A stretch of 64,000 bases of DNA from Apteryx mantelli (Eukaryota > Chordata > Aves > Apterygiformes > Apterygidae): the NCBI RefSeq assembly GCF_036417845.1, contig NC_089978.1:143530007-143594006 (forward strand), in the 5' to 3' direction. The notes under the pieces were generated by a model. That model searched no databases. It was not told the origin of the DNA and was given only the letters and a program-made list of their open reading frames with translations. The position numbers were made by a program, and so were the translations under genes. Of the stretch, positions 1 to 12,151 are shown one piece after another (position 1 is the first letter of the stretch; each line of letters starts with the position of its first letter).

Positions 1-1711
1 CTCAAAGGTTTGGCTTTTCTATTCTACTCAGAAAAGCACCTGAAAGTATTAGTTTTGCAGCCTGATCCTAGAGGGATCAGTGGATGTTTTTTTCTGTGCA
101 GAGACTGCAGGATTGGGATTGTGGGCCTTATTAAAAATGGGCCTATACTGAAGTAAAAAACACTGTGAGAAGCCTGCAATACAGCAAGGGTATTCTCAGT
201 GTGTGTGAAGCAGGTCCCTCTGCAGAATAAGAGTAGGAGAAGTGAAATAAATTCATACGGAGGCAAAACAAACTCTGTGCTAACTCCAGGTTTGCTCTTG
301 CAAGGTGGGGAGCTGAGGGGTGAGGGTGATGGACAGCAGGTTCTGGAATGACCTTCCTGCTCACTTGTTCCTCCCTCTCCTCCCTCTCTTCCCTCCCCTC
401 TGCCTCAGACCCCCGTCTCATTCCCTGGACTCTTTTCAGCTACTTTTGGAAACCATTGCCTCCCTCCTGCTCTCCCAAGCAGCGAAATTAGTGGAAGCAG
501 CAGCCCTTGCTTAGCACATCTTTTGTCCCATCTTTTCTCTGGCTTCAATGTGGTGCTTGCTATTTGTCCAAGGGGCATAGGCTTCCCTCTAAACGTGCAG
601 TGTTCGTGGGGGATGTGCCCACTTGCATGCTGTTAAACTTGCCCTTCTGCTTTTTGACTGGATAGGCTCCATGCATTCAGGTTTTCACAGCGACAAGTCA
701 TCACTGCACAGCTAAAGAAACTCTGCGCCGAGGTGGAAATCATCCCTGTGCCAACAGCCAAAAGAGAACTTGTGTGCCAGTGGAGCCCTCAAAACAGAAA
801 CTAAGCAGTGTGTAAAATGTGCTTGGGTGTGTTAGACTAGCTGTGTACACAAGTCAGGTTTTACTGACTTTTACCATAATGCAAAATTGTGATCCTCACA
901 CTTAAAAAGTTCTCTGTGCTTCATCAAACGCTACTAAAACATGCTTAGTTAGGAGAGGTGATACTATGCCAGACAGCATAAATACAACCTCACTGATGGG
1001 AATTTCTTCACATGAGCCAATGTCCCACTGCAAGCACTGCTCTGGGTCTTATCAAAGACAGAAATGCATTTCAAAGACTGGGAGCTCTTATTTTTATAGC
1101 TCCCAGCCCCAGAGGAGCAGAGGGAAAAAGGCTGCCCTCAACTGCCTGGCCTTCCCAGCCAGGCTTGAGGATGCACCGTTTGCAGCAGCATCCAGCCTTC
1201 AGGGAGGCTGTGGAGCTTACCAAGCTTGGAAAGCAGATAAAAGACAAGATGGTTTAGGCACCCATGCCAGCCAACAGCTAGTGTCCAAGAAGGTATAGCT
1301 GGGGCAATCAAAGACAAAATCCATCGTCTAGGTTGGAGGGTGCAGGGCAACCCCACAGACAAGTTGCGTTGTCCCCAGAAAGAGTAGCTGAAGCAGTGTG
1401 GCCACGTGCACAGCAGTGGGGGAAGGAGCAGGGCATGTACCTATGCATACCAAGTGCAAATCATAATTCAGACGGAAAGAGCTATCTTGCAGTATGGGAG
1501 ACAAGAGTCTCTTGCTGTGTAAGACTCTGGGAAAAGATCAGGCTGGGTGTGAACTTCTGCTTGTCATAGCATTGTATAATCAGTGTGGGGGCCATAACTC
1601 CAGAAGGTGGGGGAGATTTATTGAGGTTGCTGACTCTAATAGCAATCAGAAGAATACTAGTCATTAGTAGATCATTAAAGGGTGTGTGTCACTTACATTA
1701 AATTTAGGGAA
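1..1711. other. No gene recognised
   Basis: This is unique sequence with short chance frames (the longest is 110 codons at 966-1298, without exon-like boundaries or family motifs). Nothing else is supportable. Confidence 0.6.
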
Positions 1712-1800
1712 AATGAGGTGAAATGACTTGCTCCAAATCATCTAGCCAGCCAGTCCAGAGCCCCTGGGTCCTTGTCTCACAGTCTGTCCTCTTCCCCATA
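1712..1800 (+). repeat. MIR-like SINE relic
   Basis: The sequence GAGGTGAAATGACTTGCTCC, followed by AATCATCTAGCCAG and a run ending in GTCTGTCCTCTTCC, follows the MIR core (GAGGTTAAGTGACTTGCCCAAG then a TCACACAGC block) with many changes. Confidence 0.45.
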
Positions 1801-4800
1801 CTGAACACGTCTGGGGAAAAACTTTGACTCCATTCAACTCCTAGTGACTTAAATGGAGACAGGATTTTTAATGACAGTTTTGAAAATACTTTTTTAATGA
1901 AACATTTATGGAAGGGGATAAAAACCCACGCAGCTTCTTACAATGTCATTGTAAGAAAGTTCCACTCTATCCCTATTTTTTGCATATATTTGCAAATATG
2001 CGCCACATATGCCCAAAAATACAAGCTTAATAAGTATGGCTTATTAGTGGCTTCAGACCCACAGAATCTGTCCTGTAAATAGCTACATAGGTACAAAAAT
2101 AATAGTTACAAAAATATGAAAAATATCTGTATTGCATATGTGCATTTGCTCTTCACTTGCTGTAGAAAGATGCTTTCAAACTACCAAATGTCATTAGACT
2201 TTTTAAAGAAAAATTTCCTGCCAAGTATATTTATTTATTTTAACTAGAAATTATTTGGAAGGGCCAGAAGCGTGAGCAGCTGGTAAACTTCTCTTGCTTA
2301 TTTTCCCCTACATTTCTAATAATGAACTCAAATGATTCTTAGCACTTTAAAAATACTCTGCTTAAACAGACTATGCGTAGGCAAAACTTAGAACTGTACA
2401 GAAGCCCTGGAACAAAGAAGTAATGATGGGGGGGGGGGAGCAAAGAGAAGTGAGAGGTAAAAAGAAATAATAAGAGGGAGAATAAAAAGCCATGCAGAGA
2501 CCAAAATAAAAAAGATAACAAGGAAAGTCCACATAGTAAAGGGTGTTGCAGCCTTACAGGGATGTATTGAAGAGCAGGTTGTTCACAGTAATTTTGTTCT
2601 GTGTGTTGACATGTAGCTTTTAGTATGAAGGATTGGCTTCTGAGCTAATGTAAAGTAACCAAGTCCCACTGCCTTCCAAGGCCCTGTGCCAGCCAATTTG
2701 GCCTACCTGGGAAGATGCTCCTGAGAGCAACCCTAGGAACCTCCCATCCTAGCACTGGGAGATGGATTTGCTCCAGGCAGAACAAAATCCCCACAGTCTC
2801 CAGTGACTGAAAGCATGGGACAGTCACAGAGGTCTGAGACCGCAAGGCCCTTAGGGTGCTGAGGGGGCATAGGGGAGGCGCGTGCTGGGGGAAATGCTGG
2901 TGGCTGGCTGCTTCCCCTTCCCTCTCTTCTCCCTTTGGTTCTCAGCAGCAGCAGGGCATGCAGGAGGCCCAGAGGTGGTTGGAGGAGAAATGCCTCTCTG
3001 GACTCCCCTGCCACTGTAGGAGCCCAACTGAACTGTCTCAGCCTGTCCCGAGATCTGCTCCACCCTAGCCCCAATGCCGTGTTTTGCCATTGGTGTCCAT
3101 GAGAAAAAATTAGCGTCTTTGTCTCTCATGACTGGGGTGGCAAAATTCAGTTCTGCTCACATTGCTGAGGTGCACTGAGGTGGCTCTCAGGGGGAGTATA
3201 GAGAGATAATTACCAGCTATCTCATGCGCTTCCCCACATGGGTTGGTGCGTGAATCAGTCCAATGGAGGGGTAAAAACATGTTTTCTGCAGAGCGGGATG
3301 GGGGTCAATGTTATTTCCAAGGTTTATACAGAAAGAACCCAGCAGTGCCAGCCCAATATGGAGTCACTCACCCATAGAAGTGGGCAGGCGATAACGCTGC
3401 TTTGGAAACAGGCACCAGTTTCGTGGCCTTGGATGTCTTCAGTTAAAGTGTTCACAGATTGTTTTGGAGGCCATATCGTTCCCAAAATCTCCCATTCAAA
3501 GGGCAGTCTAATTGTGGGCTATATATGAGCTTTTAAACTCACTTCCCTTTTCTAAGGGAAGACTGTTTTCATGGCATGTTTGTACAGTACTTGGCACAAA
3601 TATGTTCTTTGGATTACTTCAGTACAAACACTTAATAGAAATAACTAATAATAGATGTCCTAAAGAGCTGTGCAAAACAAAAAGACAGCTGTAAGAAAAA
3701 GTAAAGATATACTTGGGATCCTGTTTTTTAAGAGATCTTGAATGCTTTGTACACTTTAATAATATATTTGAAGACTCATGTTGTGTTCTCCCATCAGTGA
3801 AATTGTGCAAATAGGTAAGATTATACACTAAAAGTACAGTTACATAATTTTGTAACTGTGTCCTATTTTCCTTTACCACAGCAGGAATAACAAGAGGCTG
3901 TGAGCAACCTACATCCTTGGTCAAAGTCCCAAGCTCCTTCCTAATCGGCTCTATCTCCAGAAGATATATTTATTTCCTCTCTCTCTGTTCACGCCTCCCC
4001 CCCTTTTTTCTTCTGGCAGTCTTTTGGCTTTTCTGATCTCATCTATTGATTCACAGTTAAATGGTCTCTGAGCTCTCAGTTTGCCTGAGGAAAAGCTCCT
4101 GCCCCACATAGCTGAGGGAACTTGGAAGCAGGATGGGAGGCCAAAGGAGAAAGGACTTGGTGACCCCTCTCTAGAACCTCTCCCTCACAGGACCAATCCT
4201 TTCAGTGAGGGAGGCTCGAGTTCAGTCTGGCTTTGCTGCTCCTTCACTTCTTAGGCATCTGCCAGGCTGTTGACTTTTCTGGAGTCCATCTCTCCAAAGG
4301 ACTCCTTGTGGAGCTGAGAAGTCTTTCCCTTCATTGCCACTGGCACTTTGCCGTGAGCAGTTTTGAGTTTGATGATGGACATTTTATGACGAAAACTTTC
4401 TTTGAAAATTTTTATCCAATTCTACTATGTGTTTTGCAGTAACACAAGACGGTGAAGAAATTATTCTGTATTTGGAAAATCAAGGAATAAGTTTGAGGGC
4501 CAACTGTCAGGGTAGAGCACCTCAGATGATGTTTCATTTCTCAGCTCTGTGGAGAGATTGAAAGGTGGCAGTGCTGCCACTGCTGTGTAACGTCCTCGGG
4601 GTAACAGGGCTGTCAGATATGCAGTCCAGCTGAGTACAGTTTCCCAGGCAAAATGAAGAGGGAAGATGGAGAAATGAGAATAACTAGGATTGCACTAAAG
4701 TGGAACTGCTGTAGCTATTTCAGGGACAATGATGCTACTGGAGGCATTGAGGTTGGTTGTTTTTTCTTGCAGGTAGCCCCTATTTAATTTGCATAGCTCC

Positions 4801-5164
4801 CAGTGAGAGCCTGGTGCTCTGGCACCTTTAATAGACATGTGGAGCTCAGGGATTTGCTGTTTCTTTAATGAGATGGAAAATATGTGAATCTCTCTCATGC
4901 GACTGGTTGTCATAACCCCTCTGCTCTGATTGGCTCCTGCCCTGCAATATTTTAGACTGTTTTGCAAGCAACAAAAAATGCAATCTCAGCTCTTCATATC
5001 ATTCAGCTGAAGTAGGAAAAACTCCAAAAATTACATGAAAGAGAAGAAGATGGGAAAAAAACACCCCAAAAGGCAAAGCAAATGGGCTGTGAAACTGCTG
5101 ATAGGGAAAATGCTTTCATAAAGCAGTGAATGTTCTGAGTCACTCTTCTCCTTGGAGTCCAGTG
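1801..5164. other. No gene recognised
   Basis: Intergenic unique sequence with a G run at about 2427-2440 and the small L2-like fragment at 3570. Open frames are short and overlap one another on both strands. Confidence 0.6.
3570..3605 (+). repeat. L2-like 3' tail fragment
   Basis: TTTGTACAGTACTTGGCACA resembles the L2-type tail TTTGTACAGCGCCTAGCACA. Only about 35 nt are recognisable, so this is tentative. Confidence 0.3.
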
Positions 5165-5228
5165 TTGCTCCCATTGGTGTCAAACAGGAGTTTTGACAAT
5201 GAAGTGCATGGGAGCAGGATTAGGCCCT
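5165..5228. repeat. Foldback (MITE-like) element relic
   Basis: Arms GCTCCCATTG (5167-5176) and GCATGGGAGC (5206-5215) pair at nine of ten positions around AACAGGAGTTTTGAC. They are followed by AGGATTAGGCCC. The ACAGGAGTTTT core is shared with the element at 54931, suggesting one family. Confidence 0.5.
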
Positions 5229-8200
5229 TCCCTTCTCTCCCATGGATGTTGTCTGAACTTTAGTCTCTCCCATTGTTTTATCATATTTAAATAGCTCTCA
5301 CACCTTCTCATTTAGTTCTGAGAGGAGTCCCCAGGTGTGCTATAAAGCCCCCTGAGATGGTATAAGACTATTCCCTGTTTTTCCCTTAGAGTATGACACT
5401 CGGAGACTCAGAGACTGCCTCTCCTCCAGGGACTTCAAGACCCTCCCCCTACTTATTAGATCCATGAACACCAGGAAGGGAGTTGTCATTTCCTGGCCAT
5501 GGAAAAAGCTCTTCTCTACCTGCTGGTGATGAATGTGGCCTGCTTATTCCTGGGTTTGCCAGGGCTTCTGTGAAAAAGCAGCCTATGAGACATACAGGCT
5601 AGATAATGGGTCTTTGCAACTTTCCTAATCTTCCTTCCAGCCTCTCCTTTTTTCTGCCACTTCAGTATACTCTGACTGAAAGACCAACCCAGCAAAAAAA
5701 AAAGGTACAGGGTTGTGGAGCAAGTGAAGTTTGTAAACACTAAGGAGGGAGGCTATGCAAATCTGCTTAGGCAATTTTCATGTTGACAGTTGGCATTTAG
5801 TACTTAAATAACTGTCTAAGCAATTTAGGAATAATGACCGGTGTGCTCAGTGTAAATGCTTTTAAATCTTCCTTAGCTTTTCTGTAGTGAAAGCCCTACA
5901 AAAATACTTTTTAAAAAGTAGACAAGCAAATAGCAAAAATTGCTGGAGGCCCCTATAATTTCTGTTTAGTTACAGAAATAGAAACCAAGATTATTCTACC
6001 TGAAACAAAGTGTTTCTGATAAATGCATCTGAGAGAATGTGTATCCCAAATTCAATCCTAAAAGTACCCATTCTTAAGTCAAAGTCATGCTTCAAGGCCT
6101 TTGTTACCAGAATGACAAAATCTTCCCATGTGGCCTCTCTAATATTATCACAAATGGCCCTTTTAAGTTTGACTGACAGCTCAGGCCAATGTTCCTTTGA
6201 TTATGAGGTAAAGTGTTTGCACAGAAAAAATGGTATTTTGTAGAAGATCTCTCAGCAGTAGAACTAGTGAAATTTTCAAACACAGAGTTTACTCATTGAG
6301 AAGTGGGGTTTGGGCTGAAAATTAAGGGAGTCTGGATCTTTTTAACTATTGATGTTAGTATCTTTTGTTTAGAAATGATGTTTTTGTTTTAAAAATGCTG
6401 CTAAGTGCATTTTTAAAGATAAACAGGACATGAAAACAGAATATTTCAGGTTGAGCTAAATATATAATTTGGCACCCAAAATGTTTTTCAGTTCTGTACA
6501 ATTTGGGTTTTTCTTTCTGGGGACAGAGGTGAAAGAGGATTTGGTGAAGAATAAAGCATCTTCATTTGGGGGAACACAAAATAAGTATTTACTTAACTCT
6601 TTTTATCTACTATGCCAAAAAATCAGTTTTGATGTGGTCAGACAGTCCCAACAATTGAATTCAAGTGATGTAGAAAGTTGCTACCCTTTGGTTGAGACAT
6701 GATAACTGACCGTGTGTAATTTGGTGTTTCAAATGCAAATCCTAGTTACTGTTCTGGTAACATCTTAAGATATTTTCACTTAGTTGTTTATGATTATCTT
6801 TCCATAATTTGTTTTTTTTCAATTAAAGTGATTCAAGTTTGATGTTTATTTAAGCTGTAGATCTGGTGTTGCTGATTCCTAATAATAACATAACTCCTGT
6901 ACTTGGAAAAAGAATCTAATAGGCAAAATTTCATTTAAGGAAAAAGAATATATATTTTCTACTACTGTATATTAAAATTTAAGGAGTGTACAGTAGTAAG
7001 TCAAAGGAGGCCCCCTATTAAAATTTGCAGTTCCAAGCTATGTCAAAGAAAACAGATAAAGCCTTTGAAATAAAGCTGCATCAAGTACATATGGTCAATA
7101 GAGAAGTATTTCTTCCTTTGGCATTCATGCAACTCATCAAGGCTTAGGTATGATGCACTAGAATATATAGAAAATTGTTAAATTTATAACACTATACAAA
7201 AGTAGTAAAATACTTTATATCAGAATGAAAATAGTAACTTTATATCAGTGCTAGAAAATAAGTTTAAAAGATGGAATAGTCACTAAAAACAATTTCTGGC
7301 AATTTCTTCAAAGGAGAAATTGTTTCTTTGGCTAGTAAGCTGTTAATACAGAAATTAATGATAAAGAATTAATAGTACAAATGTCAACTGTTTGTAGCTT
7401 ATTGGGTTATTGCATACAGTGGGACAGATTCTGATTTAATTCCTGTTGGATGTAAACCTAAAACAGCTTCCATGAAACAATCACAACATTTTTTTACTGT
7501 TCTGGGGAATAAACAGCAAGCAGAAAGTCCCTTTTCTTTCTTCTCCAGTATTGGCAGGAGGAATCACACTTCACCGATGAAACTCCTTTGACTCCTTTCA
7601 TGAAACCAACAGTGCTACATATATGAAAAAGGCAAGGGGATTAGACCCTCCATAAACATGACTGGACAGGATGGTATTGCTCTCAGACATGTTTCCTCAG
7701 CTCAGCAGCCTGCACCTGACCAGAACAAACTGGGGGGGGTGCCGATGCTGCAAATTGAGTCCTCCAGGGACCGTGGATGTTGTAAGAATGAGTTAAAGCT
7801 TCACCTCCGTGTTTTTGTTGCAGTCATTACCCATGGCGTCCTGATTAAGTGGTCACAGCTCTCACGACACTTCTTTTTTTTCTGTGTAGTAACCAATGCT
7901 CTGTGTATCCTCAGTACAGAGGGTCTCTTGTACCAGAAGCAAGACTCTTCCTGCGGCCCCAGGGCGCATATTAGGTAGCAGTTTAAGCACCGGGACTGTG
8001 GTGGCAAGACCAAGCCCTGTGCTCTGGCTAACACCCACATGCTACAAGGTCTAGAGTGGGCATAGGCAGGTAGGCACTGAGTACTGAACTCACACTTTTG
8101 AACTTGTCTGTCAAGGCTGCCTTTTAGTGACTTTGGGACAGGACTAAAATTAAGGAAGCACCAGCAGGGATTAATACAGACCTTCTTCTTCCCACAGTCT

Positions 8201-11200
8201 TCCTTCCATTAAGGAGTAAAAGGGAATGATTTTCTTTGACAAGTTGACATCTTTTCCCTGGGACAATGCCCAAGAAATGGATATGCTGTGTTTACTATTG
8301 GCAGGATTGGCAGCTTTGCATTGTATTAAGGCTTCTTCACCTTGTGTTTTAGAGTATCAGCATATGTACATGGATTTTGTAATTAAGAGGTAAGTTTCCT
8401 CAATCCTTTTTTTTTTTTTTTTTAATAGACATGCATAAATGGTGATAGGAGGCTCTCAGCAAGTTTGGAATCTCCTTTCTTGCATCTCTGCTTACAGGCT
8501 GTCATTGTCAAAAATATCTACCAGGCTTGCCTCTGCCCACTGAATGAGAACCATGAATTAACTTGCCTTCAACTTTACACACAAATATTTCACTCTAGAT
8601 CTGTTGTGCCTCTAGTCAAACCACAGGTACAGTAGTCTAGGATGTACTAGAGAAGTTGCAGACCTAGGAGATTCGAGATTTGGGTCTAGACTTATTCCAC
8701 CTAACTGCACATGCCTCTGAGGTATCTAAACTGGCTAAGGCTCCCTTTGGAGGCAATCACAAGAGACAGGCAACTTCAAAGTTTCATGCCTAAGGTTCAG
8801 TGTGTTGTATCCCAAGTCTTGCCTTCTAGCCTCCTTTCTACCATTTATTGCTCGACTTTGACAAATTCCTTCCCCTCTGATTCTGTTTTCCCTCCTGCTT
8901 CTTACTTACCCGGAGGTAGGTACTTACTCAGCTTTGTGGGGCCATCCCATCATTTGTGCCTACAATGTCTGCAGTGGGGCATCGCAAGCCGATCGCTAGA
9001 CAATAGTGAAATCCAGCTGATGACAACAGCATATGAATACCAGTCCAGAGGTTGTGCTTTTCACCCAGCCTTTTCCCTATGTAAAAAAGGGCCATGGGGG
9101 GCTTTCATTTCCTTTGGCAGAGAAACTGCACTGCTCCCAGGTGCAGTGCACTACCTTGTGCTGTGCATTCAGGGCTGGCTGGATCCAGCAGCATTCCTGC
9201 AATAATTTCTTCTACTCTGCAAGAGAACAAAGACTTCTTTTTCTCCTCCCTTCACCCAGGGATTCAGGGCTTCCCACGCTGCCCTCTCTTCCACTCCTCT
9301 GGCCAAGACTGATTTGGGATTCATTACTCTAGAAAATTCTGCTGGACTAGTGCCCCCTAGAGATTAATATGTTTGAATGAAATACAAGGCCGTGCAAAAT
9401 TTGCCTCTCTACAATGTGTTTCTTTCTAAAACTGACCCACAGATAGGATGTCTTTTACAGATGGCATTTGCATCAGGGCAATATTTGCTAGCAGCAAAAA
9501 AATCAAGAGGATCAATAACAGGCTTTCCTATTTCCTTTAGTATCTATTTTACTTATTGTCTCTAGTAAAAGTCCTTGCTTTTATGAATTCCAGTTAAGAG
9601 GCATATAGATTAAAAATCACTGGTATATCTGGTATATTCTACCATGTTGCATTAGATTTGAGGTTGCTTTTCTTCAGTATTTAACCTACTGCTCATTTAT
9701 TATTGGACTTATTTTTAATTTAAGTCAATGTGCTGCAATGTATTTTGAAGATAATAGCACTGGCTGAGCTAGGTAAAAATGGAGACAGGCCATGCAACTT
9801 TCTGTCTCTGCTCTCACTTGTGGCCTGATACTATGGCGCATGGTCTCTCGTCTCTGCTCTGTTTCAACCACTCCATCATAGCACAGGAGAGAGACAGCTC
9901 CTCTTTTGAGCAGCAGCAGTTTTCAGCTGGTCTGCACCAAGGCTAGGGGGACAGAGTTGCATGTGATTCTGTTCGTCCTTTATCTGTGGGCCAAATATCC
10001 TTTTAAGAGGAAGATGACAAGTCTGTTTCACTAATGACTTGATTCATAATTTCACTCGGGTCTTCAGATGTGTATTCCCCATATCATTCAACTACTGTTA
10101 TTGTGCTATAGCAACTTTTGCAAGGAGGTTAAACTTTGCATATGATTAAACTGTGTAAGAACTTGGAGTCTCCCTCTCCCTTGTTTCATCTTTGCAAGTC
10201 ACAGAAAGAGCAGGGTTTAAATAGCAAACTGACATCTGCCATGCAGTCACATGGGGCCTGTCTATATTTAGAGTGATGTCTATAACAGCTACGCTCATTA
10301 GGATCATCCTCAGGCAGAAAGACTGTAATTATGGCATTCAAACAAACCAGCGTCTTGCATTCATGCTGGTTTGAATCTGGAGTCACGGCACGGAGTTTGC
10401 CAGGTGTAACCAAAAGCAGTATCAGCCCCCATTATTGAAACAGGGTTTCAGTTCTAGACTTAGAGATTAAGCCTAGTTGAAACCATGTCTGCTTTTAAAA
10501 TATAACCACAAATAGTTATGTTTTGTGAACATGCAGAAGGCGGCTGCTGTCTGTGTTATAGTAATAGCATTGTCACATGGTATAAGAATATAAACCAGAA
10601 ATGGAATCTTTTTTTAGAACAATTGGTATCACTGAAAAAAGCAGAGAGTTTTTTGGCACACCAGCCTCTCCTCAGTTCTTGAAAATTTTCCTGGCTAGGA
10701 AATTACTGAGATTAAGTGTGAAAGACATTAAAGCTTTTAAAGTCTTTTTTTGTTCAACTTATGTTTTAACGTTGTTGCCTGTGTAGAACTTAGTGGGAAA
10801 AAAAGCCAAACTTGAATGAAAAGAGAAATATTTGAAGGCGTGTCCCAAACTCAGTGTAGCAAAGTCCTTAATATTCAAAAAGCCCGTAGACTTAGATAGC
10901 TAATGAGCATTCATGGCAGCTGAAACAGAAACCCTAAAATGGCCTAGAACATGACAACTTTAGTTCTGAAGACCTCATCTGAAAGTTTTTAATTTGCTAA
11001 ATGAATTTGAATTTGGTCACATTTACGTTACACTACTCTGTTATTCAAGGGGTACTGACACCACAGTCCTGACAAAACTACTGGTGTGACCACAGCTACT
11101 CCTTCTCTTGCACGGTGCTGCAGCTACTCGAAGGAGCGCAAGCGATATGATTGTGTTGGCAGAGAAGTATCAAAAAATGCTCTGTGGTGTGGCCAAGGGT

Positions 11201-11236
11201 TTCAAGCACTGATCTGATCTAAGCCTCTGGAAAGTC
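5229..11236. other. No gene recognised
   Basis: Intergenic. It includes a frame of 165 codons at 8711-9205 that shows no domain, signal peptide or splice context and is judged chance. A T run of about 18 lies near 8407-8423. Confidence 0.55.
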
Positions 11237-11388
11237 ATGGTGGTATTGACTGCAGTCTCTTTTGTAATAGAGCCTGAAATGTCCTTCACATTCTCCTTGC
11301 AGGAGAAAGAAGAAGAGGAAGCTGTTTTGCCAGTAGCAATGAAGTCGACTTTCTGGGACACCTGGAAAAAGTGGAGTGAATATGGCAA
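11237..11388 (+). CDS. Candidate exon A of an unrecognised small gene (WxxWxxW)
   Basis: The frame from ATG 11237 is open for 50 codons plus two bases and ends at a GTATGT donor (CAA|GTATGT). Residues 1-12 (MVVLTAVSFVIE) are mostly hydrophobic but lack a basic start, so they make only a weak signal peptide. Next come an acidic stretch KEEEEA and then STFWDTWKKWSEYGK. The tryptophan spacing WxxWxxW is the hallmark of thrombospondin type 1 repeats. Alternatively the exon begins at 11303, after a good acceptor (CACATTCTCCTTGCAG), with an upstream exon not found. Without splicing the frame stops eight bases after the donor. I do not recognise a known gene. Its splice phase matches exon B exactly. 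Confidence 0.4.
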
Positions 11389-12006
11389 GTATGTATAATT
11401 AATATAATTGTGCTTGTACCTGATGTACTGTGCTTCTGTACTGTACCTGTGTGGAGCAGGCCTCCTTTGCACTTGGTGGTTTACAAACACAACGCAAACT
11501 GATGCCTTCTGCCCATACAAGCTTCTAGGCTAACCCCAAGGGATAGTGTTGCCTCAAACCTAGCTGCGATGAAGCTTTTGTAATTTTACTCTCTATTCCA
11601 GTGATGCAGAAAACAAAGTAAAATGTCCTTGGTAGGATATTACAACAGTTTTAGGAGAAGGTTTGATCTTTTCTCACTTGCATGTGGTCAGTGATGCAGC
11701 ATCCTCTAAGAAGTCATCAACTGACACAAAAACCTTTTGTGCCATGTGTGCACTTACTCATCCCTGCAGAGAAGGTGGAATAGTAGAAAAGGCATGTGTG
11801 TTTATGGTTTGGGTTTTTTTGGTAAGGAGCCCTTGTGCCAGAGAAAACAAACTCAACCGTTTCTCTGTTCCGAGTCTCTGAATGTGATATAAATACCATC
11901 CCACATTTTAGCATTGTTAATTAATATGTAATTTCCATTGCCTTCCTTTTGGAGAGTTCATTATCTTGAGGAATGTAACTCTTCATTCAAGCATTTCACT
12001 TTGCAG

Positions 12007-12151
12007 GGGGGGAAAGAAACGGAGGCGCAGAAGAACTACTTTAACTGGATTGTGTGAAAATGGCTGTGATAATAATTGTCTGGGAGAATTATGTGGAGGT
12101 AACAAAAGGCCTCACAAAATGAGTACATTACAAAGACTCTTTTATGACTGA
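12007..12151 (+). CDS. Candidate exon B (Arg-rich and Cys-rich C-terminus)
   Basis: A clear acceptor (CATTTCACTTTGCAG) opens a frame that joins exon A in phase: the AA left by exon A plus the first G gives AAG. The joined product continues KGGKKRRRRRTTLTGL, then CENGCDNNCLGELC (cysteines spaced C-x3-C-x3-C-x4-C), then a tail ending in LQRLFYD and TGA. A typical TSR has WxxWxxC, GG, alternating arginines and then cysteines; here the order W-W-W, GG, RRRRR, Cys is kept but the early cysteines are missing. It could be a diverged secreted protein, an eroded TSR exon pair, or chance. No AATAAA is seen close after the stop. The intron would be 618 nt. It lies 23 kb upstream of PHF21B. Confidence 0.4.

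Noticed and set aside
6010..6207. Phase-0 donor (GAG|GTAAAG) at 6207 after a 66-codon open stretch, as a possible upstream exon of the 11.3 kb gene
   Set aside because: It starts with GTG, not ATG. No convincing acceptor precedes it, and the residues show no signal peptide or TSR features.
8342..8389. Short exon-like segment ending at a strong GTAAGT donor (8390)
   Set aside because: The open frame (MYMDFVIK) ends in phase 2, which would put a stop in exon A at 11303.
8711..9205. 165-codon plus-strand frame starting with ATG
   Set aside because: It has no signal peptide, domain, family resemblance or splice context, and overlapping frames in the same strand are also open.
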